Shown: positions 1-8,936, numbered from the stretch's first letter. The stretch is DNA of 64,000 nt from Tumebacillus_A lipolyticus (GCF_042682745.1 NZ_JBHUIO010000011.1:310001-374000); one strand, 5' to 3'. Made by a program: numbers and translations. The notes: a model not told the origin generated them from the sequence alone.

Positions 1-16
1 TCGATCTGATCTCCGT

Positions 17-817
17 TCACTCTGGCGACAGACCCGCTTTCACCACCGCCAGCAGCTCTTCCTTTCGCTCCGGGTGGCAACCGATCAAATAAGGCTCGGC
101 AGACATTCCGACGAACGGCTCGCCAGCAAACGTGATCACCGCGCCGCCCGCCTCTTGGAGCAACAGCAGCCCCGCGTACAGATCATCGCCTTCCGAGTTG
201 TACAGCACAACACCGTCGAGATCCCCGCGCGCCATCATGCACCAGACCAGCGTCGGCGCCCAGACGCGCAGCACCCGCTTGCTGACCAGATCGAGGTGGT
301 GCTTCAGTCGCATCGCCCGCTGCTCCTTCTGAACGCCGTGGCCCTGAATCCAGCCCACCGTGAGCTTGCCCCGCTTCTGCGACTTGATGCGGAGCGGCTG
401 GCCGTTGCAGGTCGCCCCCTTGCCGCGCTCCGCCACGTACAGCTTCTCTTGAACCGAATCGTAGATCACGCCGAGCACCGCTTCCTTTTTATAGAGGAGG
501 GTGATCGCCACCGCATACAGCGGCAAGCCGATCGCATAGTTGTTGGTGCCATCCAGCGGATCGACCAGCCAGAGATAGTCGCCTTCGACACCCGACCACC
601 CCGTCTCTTCACTCCGAATCTGATGGTCGGGAAACGATTCGCGTATCCGCGCTAAAATCACATCTTCTGCCAGTCGATCCACCTCGGTGACAAGATCACC
701 ATGCTCATCCTTCTCGGTGATCGAAAAAGCTCCATCAAATCGCTCCTTGGCCAATCTCCCTGCCGCAATCGCCGCCAGGGTCGCCACTTCCTTCGCCTGC
801 GCAAGAATCGCTTGCAT
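17..817 (-). CDS. Inositol monophosphatase family protein
   Basis: This is a Mg-dependent sugar or inositol phosphate phosphatase of the IMPase/SuhB superfamily, about 266 residues, the usual length. The metal-binding motif DPLDGTNNY is clear, preceded by a conserved ITEKDEHGDLVTEVD segment and an acidic RSEE motif, which supply the typical Asp/Glu metal ligands. The C-terminal region has EGDD where family members usually have a WD(x)AA-like motif. I chose the ATG at 817 because GGAGG lies seven bases upstream; an in-frame ATG at 859 would add 14 unlikely residues. The exact substrate (inositol phosphate, fructose bisphosphate or 3'-phosphoadenosine phosphate) cannot be read from sequence. 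It stands alone, divergent from the kinase pair that follows. Confidence 0.9.
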   Translation of the reverse strand: MQAILAQAKEVATLAAIAAGRLAKERFDGAFSITEKDEHGDLVTEVDRLAEDVILARIRESFPDHQIRSEETGWSGVEGDYLWLVDPLDGTNNYAIGLPLYAVAITLLYKKEAVLGVIYDSVQEKLYVAERGKGATCNGQPLRIKSQKRGKLTVGWIQGHGVQKEQRAMRLKHHLDLVSKRVLRVWAPTLVWCMMARGDLDGVVLYNSEGDDLYAGLLLLQEAGGAVITFAGEPFVGMSAEPYLIGCHPERKEELLAVVKAGLSPE

Positions 818-972
818 GCTCCCGCCTCCTCTCTCAGTCCTCCTCATTTTAGCGATCAACGTTCAAATCGTCCAATCGAATCTAGCTAATATTCATTCAC
901 CACTATGTTTAAATACGCGAAGATAATTTTTTATTATTCCAAAGAAGGGTTCCTGTAGCATTCTGTCGAATT

Positions 973-1001
973 TTGACAATGAACTATATCGAACATCTAG
1001 T
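973..1001 (+). promoter_or_regulatory. Candidate sigma-A promoter for the kinase pair
   Basis: A perfect -35 TTGACA (973-978) is followed after 17 bases by TCTAGT (996-1001), a four-of-six match to TATAAT. It lies about 45 bases before the first kinase start. The weak -10 limits confidence. Confidence 0.4.
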
Positions 1002-1043
1002 CTTCGATTTAAAAAAGTCGTCCTGTTTCTGAGGTGAGGCGCG

Positions 1044-2312
1044 TTGAACGAAGTAAAAGATCTCCTGCTCAATCTGCTCATCATCATCGTGCCCTTGTTT
1101 TTGTACCAAACGTTTTGGATCGACAAACCGGGCGGCACGTTGATCGCATCCCGCAATCGTATCGCCATCAGCATCTTGGCCGCAATTTCGGCGCTTGGCT
1201 GCATGGCTTTTCCTGTTTTCTTTCTGCCTGGCTACGTCTATGATCTGCGGCTCGTCCCCCTGTTGATGGGCATCTTCTACGGGGGCGTTCGGGCGAGTCT
1301 GATCGTCATCGTCGTCGTCTACCTCTATCGCTGGTATCTGGGTGGCGTCGGCTTTTCGGTCGTCGCTCTGCTCTATCCGCTCGCCATCGGCATCGCCTAT
1401 CTGTTCGAAGCGAAGTTCAGCAGATGGGATCGCCGCCGCAAGATGTACGCAGGCTCGGCGCTCGCCCTGTTTTCCTCCCTGCTGATCAACATCGTCGTGC
1501 TCTATCTGATCGACGGGCCGCCCTTGAGCAATCCGCACCTGCCGTTTATCGTTTCCTTCGTCATCCTGCACGGCATCGCGATGTGGATTGCGATCTACCT
1601 GATCGAAAACATGCGCGACAAAGCTGCCCTGCGCTTTGAGATTCAACAGTCGGAAAAACTGCGCATCATCGGTCAGCTCGCCGCCTCGATCGCCCACGAG
1701 GTGCGCAACCCGCTGACCGTCGTGCGCGGCTTTTTGCAGTTGTTGCAATCTGATCAGATCCCCGAGGAGAAGCGCCGCATGTTTCTCAAGCTCGGCATCG
1801 AAGAGCTGGATCGCTCCGAGACGATCATCTCCAACTATCTCGCCTTTGCCCGTCCGCAGTCGCAGCGCATCGAAGCGATCGACGCCGCCGAGCGGGTCGA
1901 GCACGCAGCTGGCATCATCTCCTCCTACGCCACCCTGCGCAATGTGGAGATCGCGCATCAAGCGCGGCCGGGGCTGTTGATCGAAGGTGATCCTGAACAG
2001 CTGTCACAAGTGCTGATGAACCTGCTGAAAAACGGGATCGAAGCGATGCAGTCTGGCGGCGTGCTGACCATCTCCGCCATCGACGAAGGCAACCTCGTCC
2101 TGATCGAGATCACCGACACTGGCATCGGCATGTCGCCCGAAGAGACTGCGCGGCTCGGCAACCCCTTTTTCTCGACCAAAGAGGGCGGCACTGGGCTGGG
2201 CATCATGGTCACCTATCAGCTGATCCAGAGCATGAACGGCAGCATCGACGTCCACAGCGAAAAAGGAAAAGGCACTCGATTCACAATCAAGCTTCCACGT
2301 AAATATGACTAA
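1044..2312 (+). CDS. Membrane sensor histidine kinase (5TM-LYT type)
   Basis: This is a sensor kinase of 422 residues. Residues 1 to about 190 form roughly six hydrophobic segments resembling the 5TM-5TMR_LYT input module of KinB/LytS-like sensors. A HisKA helix follows with phospho-acceptor His218 in SIAHEVRNP. The C-terminal ATPase has the N box (LMNLLKNGIEAM), G1 (DTGIGM), F box (PFFSTK) and G2 (GTGLGIM). Translation starts at TTG with GAGGTGAGG just upstream. No response regulator lies nearby, so it may be an orphan kinase, for example one feeding Spo0F in sporulation; that role is inference from the KinB-like architecture. A second kinase with the same architecture begins 65 bases downstream. 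Confidence 0.9.
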   Translation: MNEVKDLLLNLLIIIVPLFLYQTFWIDKPGGTLIASRNRIAISILAAISALGCMAFPVFFLPGYVYDLRLVPLLMGIFYGGVRASLIVIVVVYLYRWYLGGVGFSVVALLYPLAIGIAYLFEAKFSRWDRRRKMYAGSALALFSSLLINIVVLYLIDGPPLSNPHLPFIVSFVILHGIAMWIAIYLIENMRDKAALRFEIQQSEKLRIIGQLAASIAHEVRNPLTVVRGFLQLLQSDQIPEEKRRMFLKLGIEELDRSETIISNYLAFARPQSQRIEAIDAAERVEHAAGIISSYATLRNVEIAHQARPGLLIEGDPEQLSQVLMNLLKNGIEAMQSGGVLTISAIDEGNLVLIEITDTGIGMSPEETARLGNPFFSTKEGGTGLGIMVTYQLIQSMNGSIDVHSEKGKGTRFTIKLPRKYD

Positions 2313-2376
2313 TTTCAGGCAGGAGATGCGGTACATTTGTCGAAAGGTTGTTCCTCAGTAAGAGAGGTGAACAACT

Positions 2377-3660
2377 TTGGGCGGCATCCAAGAGCTCTTG
2401 CTAAACCTGCTTTTCATCTTGCTTCCGATCTTCGTCTACCAGACGTTCTGGGGGGACAAAGAGACGGAGATGCCCAAGCGCAACCTGATTGCGATCGGCT
2501 TTCTCGCCGTCTCCTCCACGCTGCTCTGCATGACATTTCCAGTCACGCTGGTCCCCGGCTTCTCGCTCGACCTGAGGCTTGTACCGCTCTTGCTCGGCAC
2601 GCTGTACGGTGGATGGCGCGTCAGCTTGTTCGTCCTGTTGTCGCTGTTCAGCTATCGAATCTTTCAAGGATCGCTCGGCATCGGCTTTCTGCTGATGATG
2701 CTCTACTTGCCGCCGATCATCGCGGTGGCGGTCGCCAGCGAGCGTCGCTATTTTCAGCTCTCCCGATTGGGCAAAACGATGTTCGCCATGTCGCTCTGCA
2801 TGCTGATGCTGATCCCGACAAGCTTGAGCATCCTCTATCGGGCGGACGTGACCGCCTGGCAAAACCCGATTCTGCCCTTTCTCGGCTTCTTCTCGCTGAG
2901 CAACCTGTTTGCCGTCTTGATCGGGATCTATCTGATCGAGAACATCCGCGAGAAGGCGCTGATGCGGCTTGAAGCGCAGCGCAATGAAAAGCTGTACGTG
3001 CTCGGCGAGCTCGCAGCGGCGATCGCCCACGAGATTCGCAACCCGATGACTGTGGTGCGCGGCTTTTTGCAGCTGTTGCAAGAGCAGCACATCTCGCCGG
3101 AGAAGCAGAAAAAATTTATGCAGTTGAGCATCGACGAGCTGGATCGTTCGGAGCTGATCATCTCCAACTATCTCGCCTTTGCCAAACCGCAGATCGACAA
3201 GCCGGAGCGGATCGACGTCGGTCAGCGCATCCATTCGGTGGCAGACATCATCTCCTCCTTTGCCATCCTGCGCAGCGTGACTGTCGAACATCAGAGCGAG
3301 CATGACCTGATCATCGCAGGCGATCCAGAAAAGCTATCGCAGGCGCTGATGAACCTGTTCAAAAATGGCATCGAGGCGATGACGCAAGGCGGCACGTTGC
3401 AGATCCATGCGCACAAGCGCGGTCACTCGGTACAGATCGAGGTGATCGATACGGGTGTCGGCATGTCGGCGGCAGAACTCACGCGGCTGGGCAACCCGTA
3501 CTACTCGACCAAAGAGATGGGCACAGGGCTCGGGCTGATGGTCACCTATCGGCTGATCCATTCGATGAACGGACAAGTTGGCGTAAAAAGTGAAAAAGGA
3601 AAGGGCACGCGCTTCACGCTGACCTTTCCGCTCCTCGATAAAAACGCTCTTCCCGATTGA
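2377..3660 (+). CDS. Membrane sensor histidine kinase, paralogue of the preceding gene
   Basis: This is a second 427-residue kinase collinear with its upstream neighbour: the same multi-pass input module, phospho-acceptor His218 in AIAHEIRNP, N box LMNLFKNGIEAM, G1 DTGVGM, F box PYYSTK and G2 GTGLGLM. The two proteins match along their whole length, so they look like a tandem duplication that has since diverged, mostly in the membrane sensor half. The start is a TTG preceded by AGAGAGGTG. It is probably co-transcribed with the first kinase and ends in a strong terminator that overlaps its stop codon. No regulator gene is adjacent. Confidence 0.9.
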   Translation: MGGIQELLLNLLFILLPIFVYQTFWGDKETEMPKRNLIAIGFLAVSSTLLCMTFPVTLVPGFSLDLRLVPLLLGTLYGGWRVSLFVLLSLFSYRIFQGSLGIGFLLMMLYLPPIIAVAVASERRYFQLSRLGKTMFAMSLCMLMLIPTSLSILYRADVTAWQNPILPFLGFFSLSNLFAVLIGIYLIENIREKALMRLEAQRNEKLYVLGELAAAIAHEIRNPMTVVRGFLQLLQEQHISPEKQKKFMQLSIDELDRSELIISNYLAFAKPQIDKPERIDVGQRIHSVADIISSFAILRSVTVEHQSEHDLIIAGDPEKLSQALMNLFKNGIEAMTQGGTLQIHAHKRGHSVQIEVIDTGVGMSAAELTRLGNPYYSTKEMGTGLGLMVTYRLIHSMNGQVGVKSEKGKGTRFTLTFPLLDKNALPD

Positions 3661-3678
3661 GGGAAGAGCGTTCGTTTT
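3643..3678 (+). terminator. Intrinsic terminator after kinase pair
   Basis: Perfect 12-bp arms AACGCTCTTCCC (3643-3654) and GGGAAGAGCGTT (3661-3672) with a 6-base loop, then CGTTTT. The stop codon lies in the loop. Confidence 0.85.
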
Positions 3679-3700
3679 ACATCGGCAGAATCTGTTTGCT

Positions 3701-4447
3701 TTAGAGCCAGGCGAGCACCGCGATGTTCGCGCCTAGCAGCACGACCAGATAGATCGCATCGCGCCGCCCGAGGGCGACCTGATGATAGAACGTGCGATTC
3801 CTCGACCCGTCAAATCCTCGCGCTTCTAGGGCGACCGCCACCCGTTCCGCCTTGCGAATCCCTTGTGCCAACAGCGGGATCGTGTAGCGGAGAAACCCTT
3901 GCACCTTCCCGCGCAACCCAGGCATGCGCACGACGCCGCGCACGCGGTGAGCCGCTTTGATCTGGGCAAACTCCTCTTTGAACAACGGCAAGAAGCGAAA
4001 GCCGGTCAGCAGTGCATAGGCGAGCTTCGGCGGAAGCTTGCACTGTTGCATCAGGCTGAGGATGAACTGCGTGATGTCGGTGGTCGCGGTGAAGAGAAAC
4101 CCGTAGCAGACGAACACCATCATCCGCAGGCCGATGTTCAACCCGTTTTGCAACCCTTCTTCCGTAAAGCGAATCCAGCCCCACTCCCACCAGACGGTCT
4201 CGCCCGCCCCATAGGCGGCGAGCATCCAAGTGGTCGATAGGAAGATGATCAGGAAGGGGGAGACGCGGACGAGAAACGTCTTCAGCGACACTTTGGCGAT
4301 CGTCAGCGTGATCAGCACCGGAATCGCCAACAGGTAGAGCGTGGTCAGCGGATCACGGGAGAAGACGATCAAGATCATGCAGATCAGGTGCAAGAACAGC
4401 TTGACCGAAGGATTGACGCGCCCGACGAAGCTATCGTTTTCAGACAC
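3701..4447 (-). CDS. ykoC: ECF transporter transmembrane subunit (EcfT/YkoC-like)
   Basis: This is the 248-residue integral membrane coupling protein of an energy-coupling factor importer. It has about five hydrophobic helices and the diagnostic cytoplasmic helix with an ARG-like motif (AHRVRGVV), which contacts the ATPases; a second conserved RKAERVAVALEARGF helix follows. It begins inside the 3' end of the ATPase gene (8-base overlap), so the two are translationally coupled. Together with the S component upstream it forms a YkoEDC-type thiamine or hydroxymethylpyrimidine importer, as judged from the TPP riboswitch in front of the operon. Confidence 0.88.
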   Translation of the reverse strand: MSENDSFVGRVNPSVKLFLHLICMILIVFSRDPLTTLYLLAIPVLITLTIAKVSLKTFLVRVSPFLIIFLSTTWMLAAYGAGETVWWEWGWIRFTEEGLQNGLNIGLRMMVFVCYGFLFTATTDITQFILSLMQQCKLPPKLAYALLTGFRFLPLFKEEFAQIKAAHRVRGVVRMPGLRGKVQGFLRYTIPLLAQGIRKAERVAVALEARGFDGSRNRTFYHQVALGRRDAIYLVVLLGANIAVLAWL

Positions 4448-6137
4448 AGACGATCTCCTCCTTCCGCTCCTTGCAGCGGCGTTGATACTCGTGTGCGAGC
4501 GGCTCGGTCAGCGAAGCGCGCTTGAGCAGATCGGGACGCGAGAACAGCTCGTGCGCCGTTCCATCGAAGAGCAGCCCCTGCTCTGCGAACACGAGCACCC
4601 GCGATGCGGTGCTCGCGACCAGTTCGACATCGTGTGTCGCCATCATCACCGTCGTGCCCGCCGCATTTCGCTCGCGGATGCGTTCGACCAGCTCGCGGGT
4701 CGTCGCCGCATCCTGACCGAATGTCGGCTCGTCGAGCAAGAGCAGCTCCTGATTCTTCAGCAGCATCCCCGCGACGCTCAAGCGACGCTTTTGCCCCTGG
4801 GACAGGGTGAACGGGTTCTTTTGCGCCACCGCTTGCAGGTGAAAGTCTGCCAGCAGTCGCTCCGTCTCCCGCTCGACCCGCTCCTTCGGCCAGCGCGCCA
4901 ACCTGCCGCCGAACGCCACCTCGTCAAACACCGTGTCGGCGATAAACTGGTGCTCCGGATTTTGAAAGACAAACCCGATGCAGTCATACAGCGCGTCCGA
5001 TTTGTACTTCCCAAGCTCGATGCCTTTTAGCAGCACCTGCCCGCTCTTCGCCGGCAACAGGCCGCCGACCATCTTCAAAAACGTGCTTTTTCCCGCTCCG
5101 TTCGGCCCCATGATCGCCACCCATTCGCCCGGCTGAACGCTCACGTTCACATCCGACCAGACCGCTTGCCCATTTCGATAGCACAGCTCTGCATCGCGCA
5201 CCTGCAACAGCGGTTCCCGCCCGCTGTGCTGGCCCGCATCGGACGGGCTGACCGGAGCTTTCGTCGCAGGCTCCGCACCCAAGAGCTCAGCCTGTATCCT
5301 CGCCCCTTCCACATCGCCCGCCTCGCGATTCCCCGCTCGCCACTGTCGCTCCAAGCGCTGCGACAGCTCGTGCTGCGGGTCGTCGAGCAGCTCTCGCCAC
5401 GTCACCGGCCACATCCGCGGCGTCCAGATGCCGTAGCGTTTGATCGCCTCCTGATGATCGCGCAGCACCTGCTCCGGCTTGCCCGACCCTTGCAAAGCGC
5501 CGTCGGGACCGAACAGAAACACCCGGTCGATCCACTCCATCACGCTCTCCAGCTTGTGTTCGATCATCACGAGCGTCTTCTCGCCCCGCAGGCGGGCGAT
5601 GTCCTGCAACACCTGTCCCGTGTTTTCCGGGTCGAGCTGTGCGGTCGGCTCGTCAAAAAACAGCACATCAGGCTCAAGCGCCAACAGGCAGGCGAGCGCC
5701 AATCGCTGTTTCAGCCCGCCGGACAGCTCAGCGATCCGCTTGTCGAGCGGCAGATCCAACCTTACCTGTCGCATCAGCCGCTCGATCTGTTCGCGCATCT
5801 GCGCAGGCGGAACTTGCCGATTTTCCAGGGAGAAGGCGATCTCATCCTCGACGGTCAGCATGCAAAACTGCGCATCAGGGTCTTGAAACATCACGCCGAC
5901 GCGGTCGGGGCGGTACACCTCCCCTTTCATCCACGCTTCGATCGAGCGGGGGATGATGCCGGAGAGCACCTGCGCGAGCGTGCTTTTGCCACAGCCGCTC
6001 GGCCCGAGCAGCAGCACCGACTCTTTTTCAGCAATCCGGATCGAAATATCTTGCAGCGCGGGGGTATCGCGGTCAAAAAATTGTACAGACACCCTCTCAC
6101 AGCCGAGAAAGGGTGTCTTATCTGTCAGATTCAACAT
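4440..6137 (-). CDS. ykoD: Dual-domain ECF ATPase (YkoD-like)
   Basis: This 565-residue protein contains two fused ABC ATPase domains, as in YkoD, instead of separate EcfA1 and EcfA2. Domain 1 (about residues 10-230) has Walker A GPSGCGKST, signature LSGGLKQR and Walker B VLFFDEPT. Domain 2 (about 315-540) has GPNGAGKST, a degenerate signature LSQGQKRR and LLLLDEPT. A polar linker of about 60 residues with Ala, Pro and Ser joins them. It energises uptake of thiamine or its pyrimidine moiety with the EcfT-like and S-component neighbours. The start ATG follows the stop of ykoE by one base; the best ribosome binding site is distant, so translational coupling is likely. Confidence 0.92.
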   Translation of the reverse strand: MLNLTDKTPFLGCERVSVQFFDRDTPALQDISIRIAEKESVLLLGPSGCGKSTLAQVLSGIIPRSIEAWMKGEVYRPDRVGVMFQDPDAQFCMLTVEDEIAFSLENRQVPPAQMREQIERLMRQVRLDLPLDKRIAELSGGLKQRLALACLLALEPDVLFFDEPTAQLDPENTGQVLQDIARLRGEKTLVMIEHKLESVMEWIDRVFLFGPDGALQGSGKPEQVLRDHQEAIKRYGIWTPRMWPVTWRELLDDPQHELSQRLERQWRAGNREAGDVEGARIQAELLGAEPATKAPVSPSDAGQHSGREPLLQVRDAELCYRNGQAVWSDVNVSVQPGEWVAIMGPNGAGKSTFLKMVGGLLPAKSGQVLLKGIELGKYKSDALYDCIGFVFQNPEHQFIADTVFDEVAFGGRLARWPKERVERETERLLADFHLQAVAQKNPFTLSQGQKRRLSVAGMLLKNQELLLLDEPTFGQDAATTRELVERIRERNAAGTTVMMATHDVELVASTASRVLVFAEQGLLFDGTAHELFSRPDLLKRASLTEPLAHEYQRRCKERKEEIVCV

Positions 6138-6138
6138 G

Positions 6139-6720
6139 TTAGAAGGGGTTCTCCATCTTTTGACGGATGATCGCGTAGTTGTTCAAAACCCCCGTTTTTG
6201 CCAGCAGATCGACGATGATCTTCGCCAAGAGACCGCCGAGGATCGCGCCGGAGATCGTGCGCATCGCAATCTTTGCGATCATCGGCCCGGTCGCAAGCTC
6301 CGCCAAGCCGCCGGTCAGCCCCTCGAACAGCAGGCTGGCAGCCGCAGCAGCCGCCCCGCCGAGCAGCATCGTGCTCACGTTAAACTTCTGGTAGCGGAAC
6401 AGCGCGAAGATCAGCTCGGTCGCAACGCCCTGCGCCAAGCCATAGAGCAGGACTTGCAAGCCCCACGGGCTGCCCATAAACAGCTCGCCCGAAGCGGCAG
6501 CCATCTCGGCGATCAGCGCCACGCCCGGCTTTCGGACAATATAGGCGGCCAAAGGGCCTGCGATGAACCAGGTGCCGTAGATGATCTCACCACCGCCAGG
6601 GAATACCCCGTCCAGCAGGTAGTACAGGGGCGCCCAGGCGATGTAGATAAACCCGCAAAGCACAGCAAGGATGACCGTAATCATGATTTCTCTGAAATTG
6701 ACGACATAACTATTCTTCAT
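6139..6720 (-). CDS. ykoE: ECF transporter S component, YkoE family
   Basis: This 193-residue protein is the substrate-capture subunit, with about six membrane helices. The GEIIYGTWFIAGPLAAYIVRKP and ELFMGSPWGLQVLLYGLAQG segments are typical of YkoE, the HMP/thiamine-specific S component. I chose the ATG at 6720, where GAGGAGG lies ten bases upstream; the longer frame (to 6798) runs into the riboswitch terminator and is not coding. The operon order is ykoE-ykoD-ykoC, and no YkoF-like periplasmic or soluble HMP-binding protein is present. Expression should be shut off by thiamine pyrophosphate through the leader. Confidence 0.9.
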   Translation of the reverse strand: MKNSYVVNFREIMITVILAVLCGFIYIAWAPLYYLLDGVFPGGGEIIYGTWFIAGPLAAYIVRKPGVALIAEMAAASGELFMGSPWGLQVLLYGLAQGVATELIFALFRYQKFNVSTMLLGGAAAAAASLLFEGLTGGLAELATGPMIAKIAMRTISGAILGGLLAKIIVDLLAKTGVLNNYAIIRQKMENPF

Positions 6721-6757
6721 GTCCCATTTTCCTCCTCGAACAAAGCGACAATCGCAT

Positions 6758-6788
6758 AAAAAAAACTTCTCCCGAAAACCGGCAGAAG
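6758..6788 (-). terminator. Riboswitch expression-platform terminator
   Basis: On the minus strand CTTCTGCCG pairs with CGGGAGAAG around a short loop (one G-G mismatch) and is followed by eight U residues (6765 to 6758). It sits between the TPP aptamer and ykoE, as expected for transcription attenuation. Confidence 0.85.
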
Positions 6789-6807
6789 ATGCGTACACGA
6801 TCGTTCA

Positions 6808-6898
6808 ATGCCGTCACTTCCTCACGCCGGTATTACCCAGGATCGAGTGAAAGGGTTAGCACGTTCGTGCTTCTCAGCCATCATTGGCACCCCTAGCA
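6808..6898 (-). promoter_or_regulatory. TPP riboswitch (THI element)
   Basis: Read on the minus strand, the leader contains the conserved aptamer blocks in order: GGGGTGCC, GCTGAGA, an apical hairpin with arms AGCACG/CGTGCT, ACCCTTTCACTCGATC, CTGGGTAATACCGGCG and TGAGGAAGTG. These match the thiamine pyrophosphate riboswitch consensus. It is followed by an intrinsic terminator and then ykoE, so TPP binding should terminate transcription of the transporter operon. Confidence 0.93.
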
Positions 6899-6982
6899 AC
6901 TGCGCTTCATTCAGTTTTGACTTCCTCACCCATTGTAGTGGAAGGACGAGCTTCTTGTAAAGCTGGATTCTCGTTCCTCCTC

Positions 6983-7231
6983 CTATTTTCTTTCTTCCAG
7001 ATAGCGTCGCAACCAGTGCTCGGCGATCTTCGAGACGAACGCCTCCTCCCCGTCGACGTGCAGGACAGGGATTTTATCCCAATATTTTGCATACACCGCC
7101 TCATCGCAGGTGATGTCAAACTCCTCCACCTGCAGCGGGTAGGTCGCCCCCACTCGCGCGAGGATCGGCTTCACCTTATCGCACAGCGTGCAGCCTTCTT
7201 TTGTAAACAGCGTAATTCGAAACTGTCTCAT
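6983..7231 (-). CDS. Glutaredoxin-like thioredoxin-fold protein
   Basis: This 82-residue protein has a single thioredoxin fold. The active-site-like motif is CTLC near residue 15 (TKEGCTLCDKVKP), and the cis-proline segment is KIPVLHVDGEE. This pattern fits the glutaredoxin family DUF836 group, small dithiol oxidoreductases that reduce protein disulfides or handle thiols. It probably stands as a single gene, transcribed in the same direction as ykoEDC but upstream of the riboswitch. The nearest GGAG is about 13 bases before the ATG, slightly far. Substrate unknown. Confidence 0.85.
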   Translation of the reverse strand: MRQFRITLFTKEGCTLCDKVKPILARVGATYPLQVEEFDITCDEAVYAKYWDKIPVLHVDGEEAFVSKIAEHWLRRYLEERK

Positions 7232-7398
7232 TCGATCTTCCGACTCCTTCGATCTCTCTTAGGGATACTTTACCATTCATTTGCTCATGCTACCAATAGA
7301 TCGTCCAGCTGTGATGATCAAAACTTTTTCCGCGATCATCAGCCCGCTGCTGAAGCCGATCTGCAAGCATGCTGTACATCTATCAAAGGAGCGTTCCG

Positions 7399-7701
7399 AT
7401 GCGTCTATTGCTGATCGCGGGGATCATTCTGCTCCCGCTGGTGCTCTTTGCCCTGCGCAACGCGCGCATCGCCAGGCTGTTCGATCTGTTGGCTGCCGTC
7501 GCTGCGCTGCTCTTTTTGATCACCTCTGGACTTAGCGTTTTGGAGATCAAGCAGATGAACACCGAGTTCACCACGCACATCCATCAGATCTTCAACAATC
7601 TGATCTTCCTATCCGCCGCGGGCTACATCGGCATCTACAGCGTCTACCGCCTGCTGGGGTGCACCTTTCCCGCCCGACAAGAAAACGAGCCTTCCCGTTG
7701 A
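7399..7701 (+). CDS. Small three-helix membrane protein, unknown function
   Basis: I do not recognise this 100-residue protein. It has three hydrophobic stretches (about residues 3-17, 26-47 and 68-86) separated by short polar loops; the third ends just before RLLGCTFPARQ. The ATG at 7399 has AAAGGAG eight bases upstream and is preferred over a TTG ten codons earlier. The gene lies between convergent and divergent neighbours and ends in a strong bidirectional terminator, so it is likely monocistronic. Confidence 0.7.
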   Translation: MRLLLIAGIILLPLVLFALRNARIARLFDLLAAVAALLFLITSGLSVLEIKQMNTEFTTHIHQIFNNLIFLSAAGYIGIYSVYRLLGCTFPARQENEPSR

Positions 7702-7719
7702 TCGGGAAAGCTCGTTTTT
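7683..7719. terminator. Bidirectional intrinsic terminator
   Basis: The arms AAACGAGCcTTCCCG (7683-7697) and CGGGAAaGCTCGTTT (7703-7717) pair with one mismatch. A tract of T follows on the plus strand and A precedes it, so it can stop both the small membrane protein gene and the convergent MFS gene. Confidence 0.85.
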
Positions 7720-8936
7720 CATACTTCTGCCCCTTTGGTCGCAGCGCTTGGGCTCTCCGCTTTGCGCAGGCGACGCATCGAGAGCAGCAAGGTGGCCAAC
7801 GCGGTGGCCAACCCGCCATAGATGAAGATGTCCCGCACGGAGAACCACGTTTCCACCACGCCAGCCAGCGCCATCGATCCGACCGTTCCCGCCATGAAAA
7901 CGGTGTTGTAAAACCCGAGCACGCGCCCCATGTACGCCTGCTCCGCCTCCGTCTGGATGATCGTCGCCGCCGAGATCATCGCCATGACGGAGAACATCCC
8001 GATCATCACCAGCGTCAACCATTCTGTGTAGAAGGAGTTGGTCGTGCCGAGCACGGCGATAAAAATCGCGTCGACCAGGATGCCCACGCGCACGATCAGC
8101 AGCAGATCCAGCTTTTTGCAGAGGTTGAGCGTGGCCGCTCCGGCTGCCAGCCCGACTCCGATGCCCGCCTCCAGCCAGCCGAACTGCAAATCGCTCACCT
8201 TGATGATGTCCTTCGAAAAGACGACGAGCAACACGTTGAACATGCCGCTGGTGATCATCGCGGTGAACATGATCGCCGTCGCATTCATCACGCGCGGCAG
8301 CCTCACCATGTAGCGCGCCCCTTCGCCTAGCTCTTTCCAGAATTGCCTGTCCTTTTTCGCCCCGGTGTTCTTCGATAGTTGCTTGGCCGAGACGGACAGC
8401 AGGGTCAGCGTTGTCGCCGAGTATAGGAAGGTTGCCGAATCGACGATAAATGCGGCGGTGTACGACCAGAGACCGATGACGATCCCTGCCAGCACCGGGC
8501 CTGCGATCGCCATCGCCTGCATCGCAGTCTGAATCTTTGCGTTATAGCCGAGCAGCTGGTCTTTCGGGAACAGCTGCGGCACCAGCCCGCTCTGCGAGGT
8601 CGAGGAGACAAAACCGACCATCGCCGTCACAAAAGTCAGCGTGTAGATCCAATACACGTGCGGCAAAAACGGGATGGAGAGCACCACGCCTGCTCGGATC
8701 AGCTCACAGGTGATCGCCAGCTTGCGCTTGTCCAAGCGGTCGATCCACACGCCCAGAAACGGGCCGAGCAGTATCATCGGTAAATAGGAGGCGACCATCA
8801 CCTGTCCGACGCTGAGCGCCGATCCTGTCTTCGCATAGATCATCAAGGATAGCGCCAAGAAATGAAACGTATCGCCCAGTTTGGAGATGGAACGTCCCGT
8901 CATCATCAGCCAAAAGTTGCGTTGTAATTCTGTCAT
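7719..8936 (-). CDS. MFS efflux transporter
   Basis: This is a 405-residue major facilitator of the drug/siderophore exporter group (MFS_3/EntS-like), with about 12 hydrophobic helices. The loop between helices 2 and 3 carries GVWIDRLDKRKL, matching the MFS motif GxxxDRxxRR. The N-terminal segment NFWLMMTGRSISKLGDTFHFLAL is typical of macrolide-efflux-like members. Either the ATG at 8936 or the TTG just before could start it; AGGGG lies nine bases from the ATG. It is divergent from the ferrous iron operon, but nothing in the sequence shows that it carries iron compounds. Substrate unknown. Confidence 0.87.
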   Translation of the reverse strand: MTELQRNFWLMMTGRSISKLGDTFHFLALSLMIYAKTGSALSVGQVMVASYLPMILLGPFLGVWIDRLDKRKLAITCELIRAGVVLSIPFLPHVYWIYTLTFVTAMVGFVSSTSQSGLVPQLFPKDQLLGYNAKIQTAMQAMAIAGPVLAGIVIGLWSYTAAFIVDSATFLYSATTLTLLSVSAKQLSKNTGAKKDRQFWKELGEGARYMVRLPRVMNATAIMFTAMITSGMFNVLLVVFSKDIIKVSDLQFGWLEAGIGVGLAAGAATLNLCKKLDLLLIVRVGILVDAIFIAVLGTTNSFYTEWLTLVMIGMFSVMAMISAATIIQTEAEQAYMGRVLGFYNTVFMAGTVGSMALAGVVETWFSVRDIFIYGGLATALATLLLSMRRLRKAESPSAATKGAEV

